Assembly (NCBI RefSeq): GCF_000002425.4
Contig: NC_037255.1
Location: 24,331,389 to 24,395,388 of the forward strand
Direction: 5' to 3'
From: Physcomitrium patens
Taxonomy: Eukaryota > Streptophyta > Bryopsida > Funariales > Funariaceae
DNA length: 64,000 nt
This document shows positions 27,199 through 38,748 of this stretch, piece by piece; the first letter of the stretch is position 1; every line of letters begins with the position of its first letter. Below the pieces are notes generated by a model. The model did not search any database. It was not told the DNA's origin and saw only the letters and a list, made by a program, of their open reading frames with translations. Position numbers and translations under genes: made by a program.

Positions 27199-28480
27199 TC
27201 AGAATATATCCCCTACGTCTTTGTCCAGTTCGTCTTCGTCACCTTCATTATCCATATCACTTTCATCTTCTTGCTGCAGAATCTCTGTACCTTCATTAAG
27301 ATCTTCCATATTCATCTCTGCGTGTCTTCGTTTAAATATTTTTACTCTCTTCCCTGCAATTGGTATTTTCAATTTTGTACCATCTAACTCGCGTAATGAG
27401 TAAGTCGCATTATCATGAACAGTTGTTACAACATATGGTCCAAACCAACGTTTTGAAAATTTCCGCAAAGTACTATGTTGATTATCCAGACTATTGTCAT
27501 AAACAAGTACCCAGTCACCTTCCTCGATTGCTTTTGGTCTCAATCGATGTTGCTTATCGAATCGCGCCTTGTTTTGTAACCTTGCTCTTTTTAACCTTTC
27601 CAATGCTATCGGGACATCTTTCGTTCTTTGCTCCAATTGTCGAATCCTAATAGCCAGTAGTTCTTCTCTTGTCAATCCATCTTCCCATAGTAGCATACTC
27701 CAAGTAAGTACCTTTTCTTCAATCGGCATAATTGGTTTTTGACCTGTCATAAGTTTTACTGGTATATATCCTGTCATCGAACTATGTGTTGTTCGATCAG
27801 CCCATAATGCAAATGACCAAAGCTGTGGCCACTCTTTAACTTTTCCATTACAAGCTTTAAGTAATGCTTTCACAATCGGTGCGTGACTGCGTTCCCTTTT
27901 TGCATTCCCTTCTGGATTATAAGCAGTAGTCAGTGATAGTTTAACTCCACATCTTTCAAAGAACTTACGAGCTTCTTGTGCATTTAATTCTCCATGATCT
28001 GCAGTGATTTTTCCTACGCATTCGTAGCGGCAAATGACATCTTCAAGCAAAAACCTACAAATTTCCTCTGTAAATTTTGTCCTCAATGCTCTTCCTTCTA
28101 CTTGATTTGATAAATCTTCACGAGCTAAAACCAAATATCTCATCTGCCATAACCCAACTGGCATAATAACCAAATCAACAACCCATTTAAAATGAATAGC
28201 CAGAGGATACGTAGGATGAAGACCATCTCGATGTCGGATATTAGAATACGATTGACAGATTTCACATGACTCTACAAATGAGAGCACATCTCGATACATA
28301 TTTTTCCACCAATATCGTTCCTTGAGTTTAACAAAAGTAGCTCAGATTCCTCTATGCCCTGCCCATAAACTATCATGAAACTCCTTTAATAATTTTAGTC
28401 TTTCTTCCTTTTTGCCTATCACTCGTTGTGGCATCCCAATTCCTTTCTTCAGTCTCTTCCATAAGAATCCATCTCAAAGT
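27199..28480 (-). pseudogene. B2 integrase, with HHCC domain and acidic tail
   Basis: The HHCC zinc-binding region shows EFHDSLWAGHRG and CEICQSYSN, interrupted by one TGA in between. The catalytic core follows, with WVVDLVIMP, ITADHGELN and NPEGNAKRERSH. The GPY region is GPYVVTTVHDN. The C-terminus is acidic (DESDMDNEGDEDELD), and no chromodomain is present. From 28299 to 27199 the frame is open for 366 codons. D-to-E spacing is as in B3. The HHCC region is important as the reference for what B3 has lost. Confidence 0.85.
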
Positions 28481-28499
28481 AAAAATCCATATGCTTTTT

Positions 28500-30283
28500 T
28501 TCTTATTTGTTTGAATTTTTCTGTAGGCCAATTCTCCTACTTAGTCAAGGTATTCAAATAATGACCAATATCCAATAATTCTCCTCATAAGATTCTTCAA
28601 GAAATAGCTTGTCTTCTCTGTTGAGATTTGATATTGAATAGAATTTCAATCCGACATCATCAATGTCTTCAACCATTTCATCCTCCCTCTCGTATCTTGC
28701 TTGAGATAACATGTCTGCTACTAAATTGTCTTTCCCAATAATATGCTTAAATTCTGGATTTAGTGACTTAATATAAGCAATCCATCTCAACATTGCAATA
28801 TCTAGCGTTGAACAGTTAATAATCATTCTAAGCAATGGCAAGCAATCTGTTTCAATTACTACTACTGCCCCAATCAAATAGTCCTTTTCAGCTTTCATAG
28901 CCAAAACGACTCCCCAAAGTTCTCTTTTGACTCGCGAATATGCACGCTAACGAATACTTATAACTTTAGCCCCAAATCAAACTGCAAATCTACTCCAATT
29001 TGAATCATCTTGACCCACAGCCCATCCAATGGCAATTGGACTAGCGTCCACAGTAAGAATCACTAGTCTATTGCACTTATAATCAACCTTCCTCAATATT
29101 GGAGGTGACATCAATAATTTCTTCAATCTTTGCATTGCCTGAATATGCCTTTCTTCCCATTTAAATCGGTAACCCTTGCGTAACAGTTCATATAATGGAT
29201 CCGCTATGTGAGCAAAATGAGGGATCCAGATTCAATAAAATACACAGGCATCCAAAAACCAACGAACCTCTATTAAAGAATCACAATCCTCTTTCATCCT
29301 TCCAATTACATCAACTTTAGTCAGATCTGGTTTTCTTTCGTAAGATCCACATAAATGTCCAATAATTACAACCTCTCGTACTCCAAATACGGACTTCATA
29401 CCCGATAATGTAAGATGAACTTCTCCAAGCCGAATTAAAATCTTTTCACAATCTTGTATATGATCAATAACATATTTGCGACACCCCCTCGTATCTAAAG
29501 TTTCATCCTTGTCTCCTTCTCTGCATCCTTTTATAAGAACATCATCTTGAAAAGGCATAGTCTTTTCCGGAATAAAATCTCTCAATACCTTATTCATGCC
29601 ATTCATCACATGCGCAACTGAGTTAGTCGCGCCTTGAGGAAGAGTACACATTCTAACCAATCCAAGTGGTGTCCTCATTGTTGTCATATCTATACTTCCT
29701 TCGACAAGTTGAAATTGATCATAACCTGAATACAAGTCACCCATTGAATAGATCGCCTTTCCAGCAAACGCCTCAGCAAATTCATCCACAATAGGCCCTA
29801 TTTCTGCATTCTTGACAGTTACTACATTCACCGGTTACATATCTTGAATAAACCGTAGTGACCCATTCTTCTTAGGTACCGTAAACCATCAACTAGAATA
29901 CGGTGCAAATGAAGGTTCCAATATTTTCATCTTTATCTTTTCTTTTAATAGTTCCATCAATTTAGGTAAATGTGCCCTCGGTACTGGAATCGGTCTTAGA
30001 TTCCAAGGTACATGTGGTACAGTGAAGATAACCATAGGTGTTACAATATTTGGATCCACATACCCAATTTCATGAGATTCGAAGGCAAACAAACTACCTT
30101 GTTTAGCCAACATCTTTTTGAAGCAAGTAATTTCCTCTAGCAATAAAGAACCATCAGAACCAATCTTCAATTCTTCAAAAGTCTCTCTAGTAAACTGGTG
30201 TCCAATACTCATTGGATCTCTTAAACTTGCTCCTTTTGATGCTTCTCCCATTTGTTCTTTAGAATCTTCTGGTAATGGTCCGG
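28500..30283 (-). pseudogene. B2 reverse transcriptase and RNase H, main part
   Basis: The minus-strand reading starts after the B3 insertion at PLPEDSKEQMGE and continues through LEPSFAPYSS, MGDLYSGYDQFQL, TLPQGATNSV and the catalytic box FQDD (B3 has FLDD). RNase H follows, with VDASPIAIGW. Stops break it at several sites. The TGA after RFAV also occurs in B3. The preceding part lies at 38749-39329. Confidence 0.85.
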
Positions 30284-31649
30284 TGTCGTGTTGTGACACG
30301 AGTATACAGTGAAAATAAAAAGAAAGGGGAATTTTATTAATATTCAGTTACCTCGAATATTGGGAACATCGACCAACTCCAGTACAAATACTGAGTGGTC
30401 AGGTTCAGTGACTCCGTTACAGTCAGCCGGGGCATACTGAAATGCCCCGTTCGATTCCAATAACGGGAGTCAGCAGGAAGAGAAGGTCCAATTCACACGA
30501 TGGGTTCGAGGAGCCAATTGGATCCAATTTCGATAATCCAATCCGGGTCCTCTTACCCAATATGAGACATGTATTGGTGGGGCAACCCAATACAGTCTAG
30601 TTACGGAAAATCCAGGTCTTACTACGGGTCTTAGCCAATCTGACACGAGGACCAATTTGACCCAATTACGGGAACATCTAGGTTACTACGGGCATCTTTA
30701 CCAATATAGGACCTGAATTGGTCGGGCGACTCAATGTGGTCCCGATTACGGGGTTCGATTCTGTTTCAGGCTGTCCTGTTCTCTGTGCCATCTCAGGGAA
30801 CGTTGTTTTTGGTAAATGGATTTCTTAAAGGTAAAAACGGAGGAGAAAGCTTGGCGGCGAGAGCCAATTTCGAATCCAAGTTGAGGTGAGAGCCAATTTC
30901 GGATCCAAGCTTGAGGTGGGAGCCAATTCCGGACCTAAGACGGAAGATTGAAGAAATTCAGAGGATAAGGTTAAGGGGGATATAGTTTTGGAGTGGTGGG
31001 TTTTTTTTTTAGAGGGGAATCGAGGGGAGCGAGTTTTTTCAAGCTTTTGCAAGGTTACTAGTTCGGTTTTTCATTGGAGGTTTTTGGAAGATCAGGGGAA
31101 TTAGAGAGAGGAGCTTCATGCTTTGGGTCGGGGAAGGAAAGACATAGAATTTGGATTTTTCTTCTTCGTAGAGTTTTGGGGAAGACTGAGGCAATCGCTG
31201 CTGAAGTCAGTGTTGTAATGGTGAATCGGGATTTTTAAATGAAGTGGGTTTGAATACTCTTGACTGTTTTGTGAAATCGAGTTACGTCTGTGATTGAAGG
31301 ATTAAAAGGGTGTCTATAGGATTGAGTATGCGGAGTGAATGAAATTTATTGGGTTAATCTAACAAGACAGTCAGTGGATACAAGATCGTAAGTACAAAGA
31401 AGTATTGAAGGTTAACAGTTTGGGTTGTACGGGGTTCTCTGTAACATCTAGAGACCTACCGGCTGGGGCAAAAAGGACTTCGACAAGCAGTCAAAGAGCA
31501 CCCGTATAGATTTACGGTACATTGTTGCAGTCGTTTATATTCCAGCAGTCAAAAACTGATAGACTGCTTGACTATCGGTGAATCTCCATACTACCTTCTA
31601 CAGCCAGACGCCCGGCGCATTCTCGAGCAGGAAAGCACGTAATACGACA
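30284..31649 (+). repeat. 5' LTR of B3
   Basis: It starts TGTCGTGTTGTGACACGAG and ends ACGTAATACGACA. It contains internal sub-repeats around CCCAATATGAGAC and CCAATATAGGACCTG (30550-30720). Termini share the inverted TGTCGTRTT. Confidence 0.95.
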
Positions 31650-31653
31650 TAAG

Positions 31654-31670
31654 TGGTGAACCCGACGTGA
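31654..31670 (+). promoter_or_regulatory. Primer-binding site of B3
   Basis: TGGTGAACCCGACGTGA lies 4 bp after the 5' LTR and begins with the TGG expected for pairing to a tRNA 3' CCA end. It is not the initiator-Met type used by the D/P lineage. The matching tRNA was not determined. B2 has TGGTGAACCTGACGTGA at the same place. Confidence 0.75.
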
Positions 31671-31720
31671 AAGCTTGAGGTAGAAGGTATTGGATTTCGG
31701 TTGATTTTATCTTTATTTTT

Positions 31721-32728
31721 ATGGAAAACGGAAATAAAAATTTTGAAGGATTTTTGGGAGAAGTTTCTGGTGGGGAGTCTTCTAAAGGACAAGGTATGCA
31801 CATGGATCCGTCTATTGCTAGTTTGTTTCAAGCCTTTTCATTGTCAATGCAGCAACAGCAAAGCAATGATCGAAAGGAAGCTTTGGCAACCAAAGCATTG
31901 CAAGCAGTGGTCAATAAAATTGATCAATTTGATGGGAGGAATATTTCAAGGTATTTAAGATGTTATGTTCGTGAAATGGAATTAAATCGGGTTTCTGAGA
32001 AGAAAATGGTTGCACTATTTGGACTTGCCACGATACCGGAGATAAGGGACCACATTACATCGATTACGGATCGTTGTGGGAATTCATGGGAGGGTTTTTC
32101 ACATGCATTGAAAGATGAATATTTCTTGGAAGATGCTGATCGCGTTACTAAGAAGCTGTTTCTGGGATGGATTGAACGGCCCAATAAGAATTTGCAAGCA
32201 ACAGAGCTACTAAGGGAATTTGAGAGGCAGTACTCTCAATTATCGAAGGTAGAAAAATTGACATTGGAGCCGAACAAAGTTGATCTATTTCTTCAAGCTG
32301 CTGATGGAGAATTGCAAGAGAAATTAGAACCCCTTCTTGAAGACAAAGAAGAAGATGAAGGATTGACAACGAAGTGGAAGAACGTTGAAGATGTGGTGAG
32401 GTTACTTACAAAAAAAGAAAGGAGGAAGGATAGGAGTAATATTCCGAAACCAGTACAAGCACCCAAAGCTCCAGTACGTACTACACCATCGACAATGCCT
32501 ACAGTTCAACCTTCGACATCCTTGTCAAAGAAAGCAGATATGGGTATGGAAGAAATTATACGAGGAATGCGAGATCTTCAAATCAAATTGGCAAGACTTG
32601 AAGAGAATACTTCTATAAATAATTCGAAGAATGTTTCAAAACAAGGATATGTACAAAGATGCATTTGGTGTGATGATGCTTCACACACTAGAAAAGATTG
32701 CAATGAATTTAATAATATGATATGGTAG
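31721..32728 (+). CDS. Gag protein of B3
   Basis: This 335-codon frame starts at the first ATG after the primer site. The N-terminal half is typical capsid-like helical sequence (GRNISRYLRCYVREMEL). A CX2CX4HX4C zinc knuckle, CIWCDDASHTRKDC, lies at residues 314-327 and would bind packaged RNA. The frame ends in TAG, and the next frame continues in phase, so stop read-through could give a longer product. B2 has the same TAG. The frame is otherwise uninterrupted. Confidence 0.85.
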   Translation: MENGNKNFEGFLGEVSGGESSKGQGMHMDPSIASLFQAFSLSMQQQQSNDRKEALATKALQAVVNKIDQFDGRNISRYLRCYVREMELNRVSEKKMVALFGLATIPEIRDHITSITDRCGNSWEGFSHALKDEYFLEDADRVTKKLFLGWIERPNKNLQATELLREFERQYSQLSKVEKLTLEPNKVDLFLQAADGELQEKLEPLLEDKEEDEGLTTKWKNVEDVVRLLTKKERRKDRSNIPKPVQAPKAPVRTTPSTMPTVQPSTSLSKKADMGMEEIIRGMRDLQIKLARLEENTSINNSKNVSKQGYVQRCIWCDDASHTRKDCNEFNNMIW

Positions 32729-34093
32729 GGAATTATTTGCTGGAAAGATGGGAAGATAGCATTGAAAGATAGGGAGGATCTTCTTCAAACCAATTTTGGC
32801 AAGGGAGGAATGAGAGCATTGGTTCAAGATTACTTAAAAGAGCATGAAACAGTAGTACGAGAAAGTGCACGTTATGGTGCTAGAGTAGATGATGCAATTG
32901 GTGGAAGTACGAAAACTAGTGAGTTTTGGGCTTCTGCCGTTTCTACAATGCAAGAAGGGAAATTACCTCGAGAAGCGTTATTGAGAACTGCTGCTACAAT
33001 ACGAGGAAGAACAAGTTGGGAGGATCCTGTTGAGTCTCTTTCAGTTCATGCATATATTGCTAAGAGTCAACATGAAGCTTTGATGGAAGAAAAAAGACGA
33101 GGAAATTTTGATGATACTAGAGAAGGAAATTCTTTTAAGAGGCAAACTCGAGGAGACAAGGCTCGGGAGGCAACTTCACAAGAATTGCCTGTAAATGATA
33201 CCTCAGCATCATTGGAAGAAAAAACAACAGAGACAAAAGATAAGGGCAAATCAATTGCTTATAAGCTAGTTTCTGACATTGAAGCGGCAACAAATTTGAA
33301 AGGGGTGTTGGAAGAACGTATATTAAACGCTAAGGTGGAATTCACATTGAAAGAAGTCTTGGAAATTGCAAAGAAGGAGTTTCATGATGTTATCATTGAC
33401 AGCATTAAGCGAAAGAGGCAATTAATGAGCGAAACTGGAATGAGTCATGCTATTGATGCAAGAATATGTAGAGATGAAGAAGAGGTTGATATTGGTTACA
33501 AGCAACCAACAAATGAAAAGAATGGGTATAATCAGCAAGTACATTTCGAAGATTCTAGTGACAAGGAAATGGAAACTTTGAGCCATTATACTCGAAAGCA
33601 TTGGGCAAGGGCAACTACTGAGGTATTGGTGAAGGTAGGAGATATAGAAGAACCAATAGTTGCTTTGGTGGACCATGGTTCTGAAATAAATCTCATGTCT
33701 AAAGATCTTTATAAGAAGCAAAAATGGCCAATTGATATGGAACATGGATGGGCAATACAAGCAGCTAATAACACACGAGGCGAATTATATGGAGCTTGTC
33801 CAGATGTCAAAATTCGGATTGGGGATGTTACGACGGAGCAACATTTCTTCGTTCAAGATACAACGTCTTATCCGTTGATTTTAGGACAACCTTATATCAC
33901 GGCAACACGGATGGAAACAAAGGTACTTGACGATGGTTCTGCTTATGCAAGGGTACGGAGCGAAGATGGGAGGAAAGCTGTACAATTTCTAACAGTACCT
34001 CCTAACCATGAACGGAATCGAGATAGGTTGAGGGAGAAATCATTGCCAAAGATTGTTGAAGTATTTAAGGATTTTGGGGAGGTACCACTGTAA
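32729..34093 (+). CDS. Protease-containing frame of B3 (DHG-type retropepsin)
   Basis: It continues in the gag frame after the TAG. The first 280 codons are hydrophilic and of unknown role (DLLQTNFGKGG, KTSEFWASAVS). The aspartic protease starts near codon 290, with ALVDHGSEINLMS at 33659-33697. The catalytic Asp codon is at 33671, followed by His-Gly in place of the usual Thr/Ser-Gly. ILGQPYIT follows, as expected for the second retropepsin block. The segment between gag knuckle and protease resembles what I remember as DUF4100, noted in moss; this is unverified. The frame ends in TAA, and reverse transcriptase is in the -1 frame relative to it. Confidence 0.8.
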   Translation, partial: GIICWKDGKIALKDREDLLQTNFGKGGMRALVQDYLKEHETVVRESARYGARVDDAIGGSTKTSEFWASAVSTMQEGKLPREALLRTAATIRGRTSWEDPVESLSVHAYIAKSQHEALMEEKRRGNFDDTREGNSFKRQTRGDKAREATSQELPVNDTSASLEEKTTETKDKGKSIAYKLVSDIEAATNLKGVLEERILNAKVEFTLKEVLEIAKKEFHDVIIDSIKRKRQLMSETGMSHAIDARICRDEEEVDIGYKQPTNEKNGYNQQVHFEDSSDKEMETLSHYTRKHWARATTEVLVKVGDIEEPIVALVDHGSEINLMSKDLYKKQKWPIDMEHGWAIQAANNTRGELYGACPDVKIRIGDVTTEQHFFVQDTTSYPLILGQPYITATRMETKVLDDGSAYARVRSEDGRKAVQFLTVPPNHERNRDRLREKSLPKIVEVFKDFGEVPL

Positions 34094-34170
34094 AGCGAGA
34101 TTATGGAGGTACAAAAGAGGAGGTACTCTCGCGAGATGAAGGTGCCTTTGATGCGAGTTTTATTGGTATA

Positions 34171-36264
34171 TTGGAGAATGGAAATATTATATATAAGAAA
34201 GTTGAAGATTTTAAAAGAAAAGAAAGAAAAAGATTATATGATATTGAAGGACAGTTACGCAAGATAGGTACATTGCAAGATGATGAGAGGATTTTAGATG
34301 TTTATGAAGAAAATGGGCTGGAAGATTCATTGGAATTGATTACATCTATTGGGTTAGGGGATAATGATAAGATTGTTGAGATTCATTCGAGAGAGGTTTA
34401 TACCATGCTTGAATCTTTTCAAGCACCAGAAGTCACAGTAGAGACGAGATATAAAACGGCAGATAAGAAGGTAAAGCCTGTTGCCGGACCATTACCAGAG
34501 GATTCTAAAGAACAAATGGGAGAAGCATCAAAAGAAGCAAGTTTAAGAGATCCAATGAGTATTGGACATCAGTTTACTGAAGAGACTTTTGAAGAATTGA
34601 AGATTGGTTCTGATGGTTCTTTATTGCCGGAGGAAATTACTTGCTTCAAAAAGATGTTGGCTAAACAAGGTAGATCGTTTGCCTTCAAATCTCATGAAAT
34701 TGGGTGTGTGGATCCAAATATTATAACATTTATGGTTATCTTCACTGTACCGCATGTACCTTGGAATCTAAGACCGATTCCAGTACCGAGGGCACATTTA
34801 CCTAAAATGGTGGAACTATTGAAAGAAAAGATAAAGATGAAAATATTAGAACCTTCATTTGCGCCGTATTCTAGTCGATGGTTTACGGTACCTAAGAAGA
34901 ATGGGTCACTGCGGTTTATTCAAGATATGCAGCCGGTGAATGCTGTAACTGTCAGGAATGCGGGAATTGGACCTATTGTGGATGAATTTGCTGAGGCATT
35001 TGCTGGAAGGGCGATCTATTCAATGGGTGACTTGTATTCAGGTTATGATCAATTTCAACTTGCCGAAGGAAGTAGAGATATGACAACGATGAGGACACCG
35101 CTTGGATTCGTTAGAATGTGCACTCTTCCTCAAGGCGCGACCAACTCAGTTACGCATATGATGAATGGGATGAATAAGGTATTGAGAGATTTTATCCCGG
35201 AAAAGACTATGCCTTTTTTGGATGATGTTCCTATAAAAGGGTGCAAAGAAGGAGACAAGGATGAAACTTTAGATACGAGGGGGTGTCACAGATATGTTGT
35301 TGATCATATACAAGATTGTGAAAAGATTTTAACTCGGCTTGGAGAAATTCATCTTACATTATCGGGTATGAAGTCCGTATTTGGAGTGCGAGAGGTTGTA
35401 ATTGTTGGACATTTATGCGGATCTTACGGAAGAAAACCAGATCCGACTAAAGTTGATGCAATTGGAAGGATGAAAGAGGATTGTGGTTCTTTAACAGAGG
35501 TTCGCAGGTTTTTGGGTGCATGTGTATTTTATCGAATCTGGATCCCTCATTTTGCTCACATAGCGGATCCATTATATGAACTGTTACGCAAGGGTTACCG
35601 ATTTGAATGGAAAGAAAGGCATATTCAGGCAATGCAAAGATTGAAGAAATTATTGATGTCACCTCCAATATTGAGGAAGGTTGATTATAAGTGCAATAGA
35701 CCAGTGATTCTTATTGTAGACGCTAGTCCAATTGCCGTTGGATGGGCGGTGGGTCAAGATGATTCGAATGGGAGTAGATTTGCAGTTTGATTTGGGGCTA
35801 AAGTTTTAAGTATTCGTCAGCATGCATATTCACAAGTCAAAAAAGAACTTTCGGGAGTCGTTTCGGCTATGAAAGCTGAAAAAGACTATTTGATTGGGGC
35901 AGTAGTAGTAATTGAAACAGATAGCTTGCCATTGCTTGGAATGATTATTAACTGTTCAACGCCAGATATTGCAATGTTGAGATGGATTGCTTATATTAAG
36001 TCACTAAATCCAGAATTTAAGCATATCACTGGAAAGGACAATTTAGTAACAGACATGCTATCTCGAGCAAGATACGAGAGGGAGGACGAAATGGTTGAAG
36101 ACATTGATGATGTCGGATTGAAATTTTATTCAATATCAAATCTCAACAGAGAAGACAAGCTATTTCTTGAAGAAGCTTATGAAGGAGAATTATTGGATAT
36201 TGGTCATTATTTGAATACCTTGTCTAAGCAGGGGAATTGGTCTACAGAAAATTCAAACAAATAA
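34171..36264 (+). pseudogene. Reverse transcriptase and RNase H of B3
   Basis: The frame is open from before 34171 to a TGA at 35788-35790, then continues in phase to 36264. Motifs in order are APYSSRWFTVPKKNGSLRF, MGDLYSGYDQFQL, TLPQGATNSV, the catalytic FLDD (35215-35226, where most families have YLDD), FGVREVVIVGHL and GACVFYRIWIPHF. RNase H follows, with LIVDASPIAVGW and IETDSLPLL. The TGA falls inside RNase H and is shared with B2. The product would copy element RNA into DNA in the particle. At 36248 one A is missing against B2, shifting the frame into integrase. Confidence 0.85.
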
Positions 36265-37322
36265 GAAAAAAAGCATATGGATTTTTACATCGAGATGGTC
36301 TTCATCCTACGTATCCTCTGGCTATTCATTTTAAATGGGTTGTTGATTTGGTTATTATGCCGGTTGGGTTATGGCAGATGAGATATTTGGTTTTAGCTCG
36401 TGAAGATTTATCAAATCAAGTAGAAGGAAGAGCATTGAGGACAAAATCTACAGAGGGGATTTGTAGGTTTTTGCTTGAAGATGTCATTTGCCGTTACGGG
36501 TGCGTAGGAAAAATCACTGCAGATCGTGGAGAATTAAATGCACAAGAAGCTCGTAAGTTCTTTGAAAGATGTGGAGTTAAATTATCACTGACTACTGCTT
36601 ATAATCCGGAAGGGAATGCAAAAAGCGAACGCGGTCACCCGCCGATTGTGAAAGCATTGGTTAAAGCTTGTAATGGGAAGGTTAAAGAGTGGCCACGGCT
36701 TTTGTCATTTGCATTATGGGCTGATCGAACAACACATAGTTCGGTGACAGGATATATGCCAGTAGAACTTATGACAGGTCAAAAACCAATTATACCGATT
36801 GAAGAAAAGGTACTTACTTGGAGTATGCTACCATGGGAAGATGGATTGACAAGAGAAGAACTACTCGCTATTAGGATTCGACAATTGGAGCAAAGAACGA
36901 AAGATGTCCCGATAGCATTGGAAAGGTTAAAAAGAGCAAGGTTACAAAACAAGGCGCGATTCGATAAGCAACATCGATTGAGACCAAAAGCAATCGAGGA
37001 AGGTGACTGGGTACTTGTTTATGACAATAGTCTGGATAATCAACATAGTACTTTGCGGAAATTTTCAAAACGTTGGTTTGGACCATATGTTGTAACAACT
37101 GTTCATGATAATGCGACTTACTCATTACGAGAGTTAGATGGTACAAAATTGAAAATACCAATTGCAGGGAAGAGAGTAAAAATATTTAAACGAAGACACG
37201 CAGAGATGAATATGGAAGATCTTAATGAAGGTATAGAGATTCTGCAGCAAGAAGATGAAAGTGATATGGATAATGAAGGTGACGAAGACGAACTGGACAA
37301 AGACGTAGGGGATATATTCTGA
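36237..37322 (+). pseudogene. Integrase of B3, lacking the HHCC domain
   Basis: The core keeps the acidic triad: WVVDLV (Asp codon 36345), ITADRGELN (36522) and NAKSERGH (Glu 36627), with 34 residues between the second Asp and the Glu by my count, one fewer than the usual 35. GPYVVTTVHDN and an acidic tail (DMDNEGDEDELD) follow, with no chromodomain. Compared with B2, 246 bp are missing right before the core, between two copies of GAGATGG, which removes the zinc-binding HHCC region in frame. This copy could not make a normal integrase. Confidence 0.85.
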
Positions 37323-37364
37323 ATCAAACAGCAATTGGGTAAATTGGTGCATACCGGAGGATGC

Positions 37365-37384
37365 ACAGGTTCAGAGGAGATGGA
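37365..37384 (+). promoter_or_regulatory. Polypurine tract of B3
   Basis: The purine-rich run around TCAGAGGAGATGGA directly precedes the 3' LTR, where plus-strand DNA synthesis starts in LTR retroelements. B2 has a similar tract at 27137-27155 on the minus strand. Confidence 0.7.
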
Positions 37385-38748
37385 TGTCGTGTTGTGACAC
37401 GAGTATATAGTGAAAATAAAAAGAAAAGGGAATTTTATTAATATTCAGTTACCTCGAATATTGGGAACATCGACCAACTCCAGTACAAATACTGAGTGGT
37501 CAGGTTCTGTGACTCCGTTACAATCAGCCGGGGCATACTGAAATGCCCCATTCGATTCCAATAACGGGAGTCAACAAGAAGAGAAGGACCAATTCACACG
37601 ACGGGTTCGAGGAGCCAATTGGATCCAATTTCGATAATCCAATCCGGGTCCTCTTACCCAATATGAGACATGTATTGGTGGGGCAACCCAATGCAGTCTA
37701 GTTACGGAAAATCCAGGTCTTACTACGGGTCTTAGCCAATCTGATGCGAGGATCAATTTGACCCAATTACGGGAACATTCAGGTTACTACGGGCATCTTT
37801 ACCAATATAGGACCTGAATTGGTCGGGCGACTTAATGTGGTCCCGATTACGATGTTCGATTCTGTTTCAGGCTGTCCTGTTCTCTGTGCCATCTCAGGGA
37901 ACGTTGTTTTCGGTAAATGGATTTCTTAAAGGTAAAAATGGAGGAGAAAGCTTGGCGGCGAGAGCCAATTTCGAATCCAAGTTGAGGTGAGAGCCACTTT
38001 CGGATCCAAGCTTGAGGTGGGAGCCAATTCCGGACCTAAGACGGAAGATTGAAGAAATTCAGAGGATAAGGTTAAGGGGGATATAGTTTTGGAGTGGTGG
38101 GTTTTTTTTTAGAGGGGAATCGAGGGGAGCGAGTTTTTCAAGCTTTTGCAAGGTTACTAGTTCGGTTTTTCATTGGAGGTTTTTGGAAGATCAAGGGAAT
38201 TAGAGAGAGGAGCTTCATGCTTCGGGTCGGGGAAGGAAAGACATAGAATTTGGATTTTTCTTCTTCGTAGAGTTTTGGGGAAGACTGAGGCAATCGCTGC
38301 TGAAGTCAGTGTTGTAATGGTGAATCGGGATTTTTAAATGAAGTGGGTTTGAATACTCTTGACTGTTTTGTGAAATCGAGTTACGTCTGTGATTGAAGGA
38401 TTAAAAGGGTGTCTATAGGATTGAGTATGCGGAGTGAATGAAATTTATTGGGTTAATCTAACAAGACAGTCAGTGGATACAAGATCGTAAGTACAAAGCA
38501 GTATTGAAGGTTAACAGTTTGGGTTGTACGGGGTTCTCTGTAACGTCTAGAGACCTACCGGCTGGGGCAAAAAGGACTTCGGCAAGCACTCGAAGAGCAC
38601 CCGTATAGATTTACGGTACATTATTGCAGTCGTTTATATTCCAGCAGTCAAAAACTGATAGATTGCTTGACTATTGGCAAATCTCCATACTACCTTCTAC
38701 AGCCAGACGCCCGGCGCGTTCTCGAGCAGGAAAGCACGTAATACGACA
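37385..38748 (+). repeat. 3' LTR of B3
   Basis: Nearly identical to 30284-31649, with a few substitutions and small length changes in homopolymer runs. This marks B3 as one of the most recent insertions in the window. Confidence 0.95.

Larger units (their letters stand above)
30284..38748 (+). mobile_element. Element B3: youngest full-length B-lineage gypsy element
   Basis: LTRs of 1366 and 1364 bp are nearly identical. Flanks are CCGG on both sides. B2 reads continuously ...AATGGT-CCGG-CAACAGG... when B3 is removed, and B3's own copy of this region confirms the empty site. Internal order is primer site, gag, protease, reverse transcriptase/RNase H, integrase, polypurine tract. It sits inside B2 in opposite orientation. 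Damage is limited: a gag-terminal stop, a frame change before reverse transcriptase, one RNase H stop, one base missing and a 246-bp deletion in integrase. Confidence 0.95.

Noticed and set aside
27155-27403. Serine-rich plus-strand frames opposite the B2 and B3 integrase ends
   Set aside because: They are antisense shadows of the acidic integrase tail.
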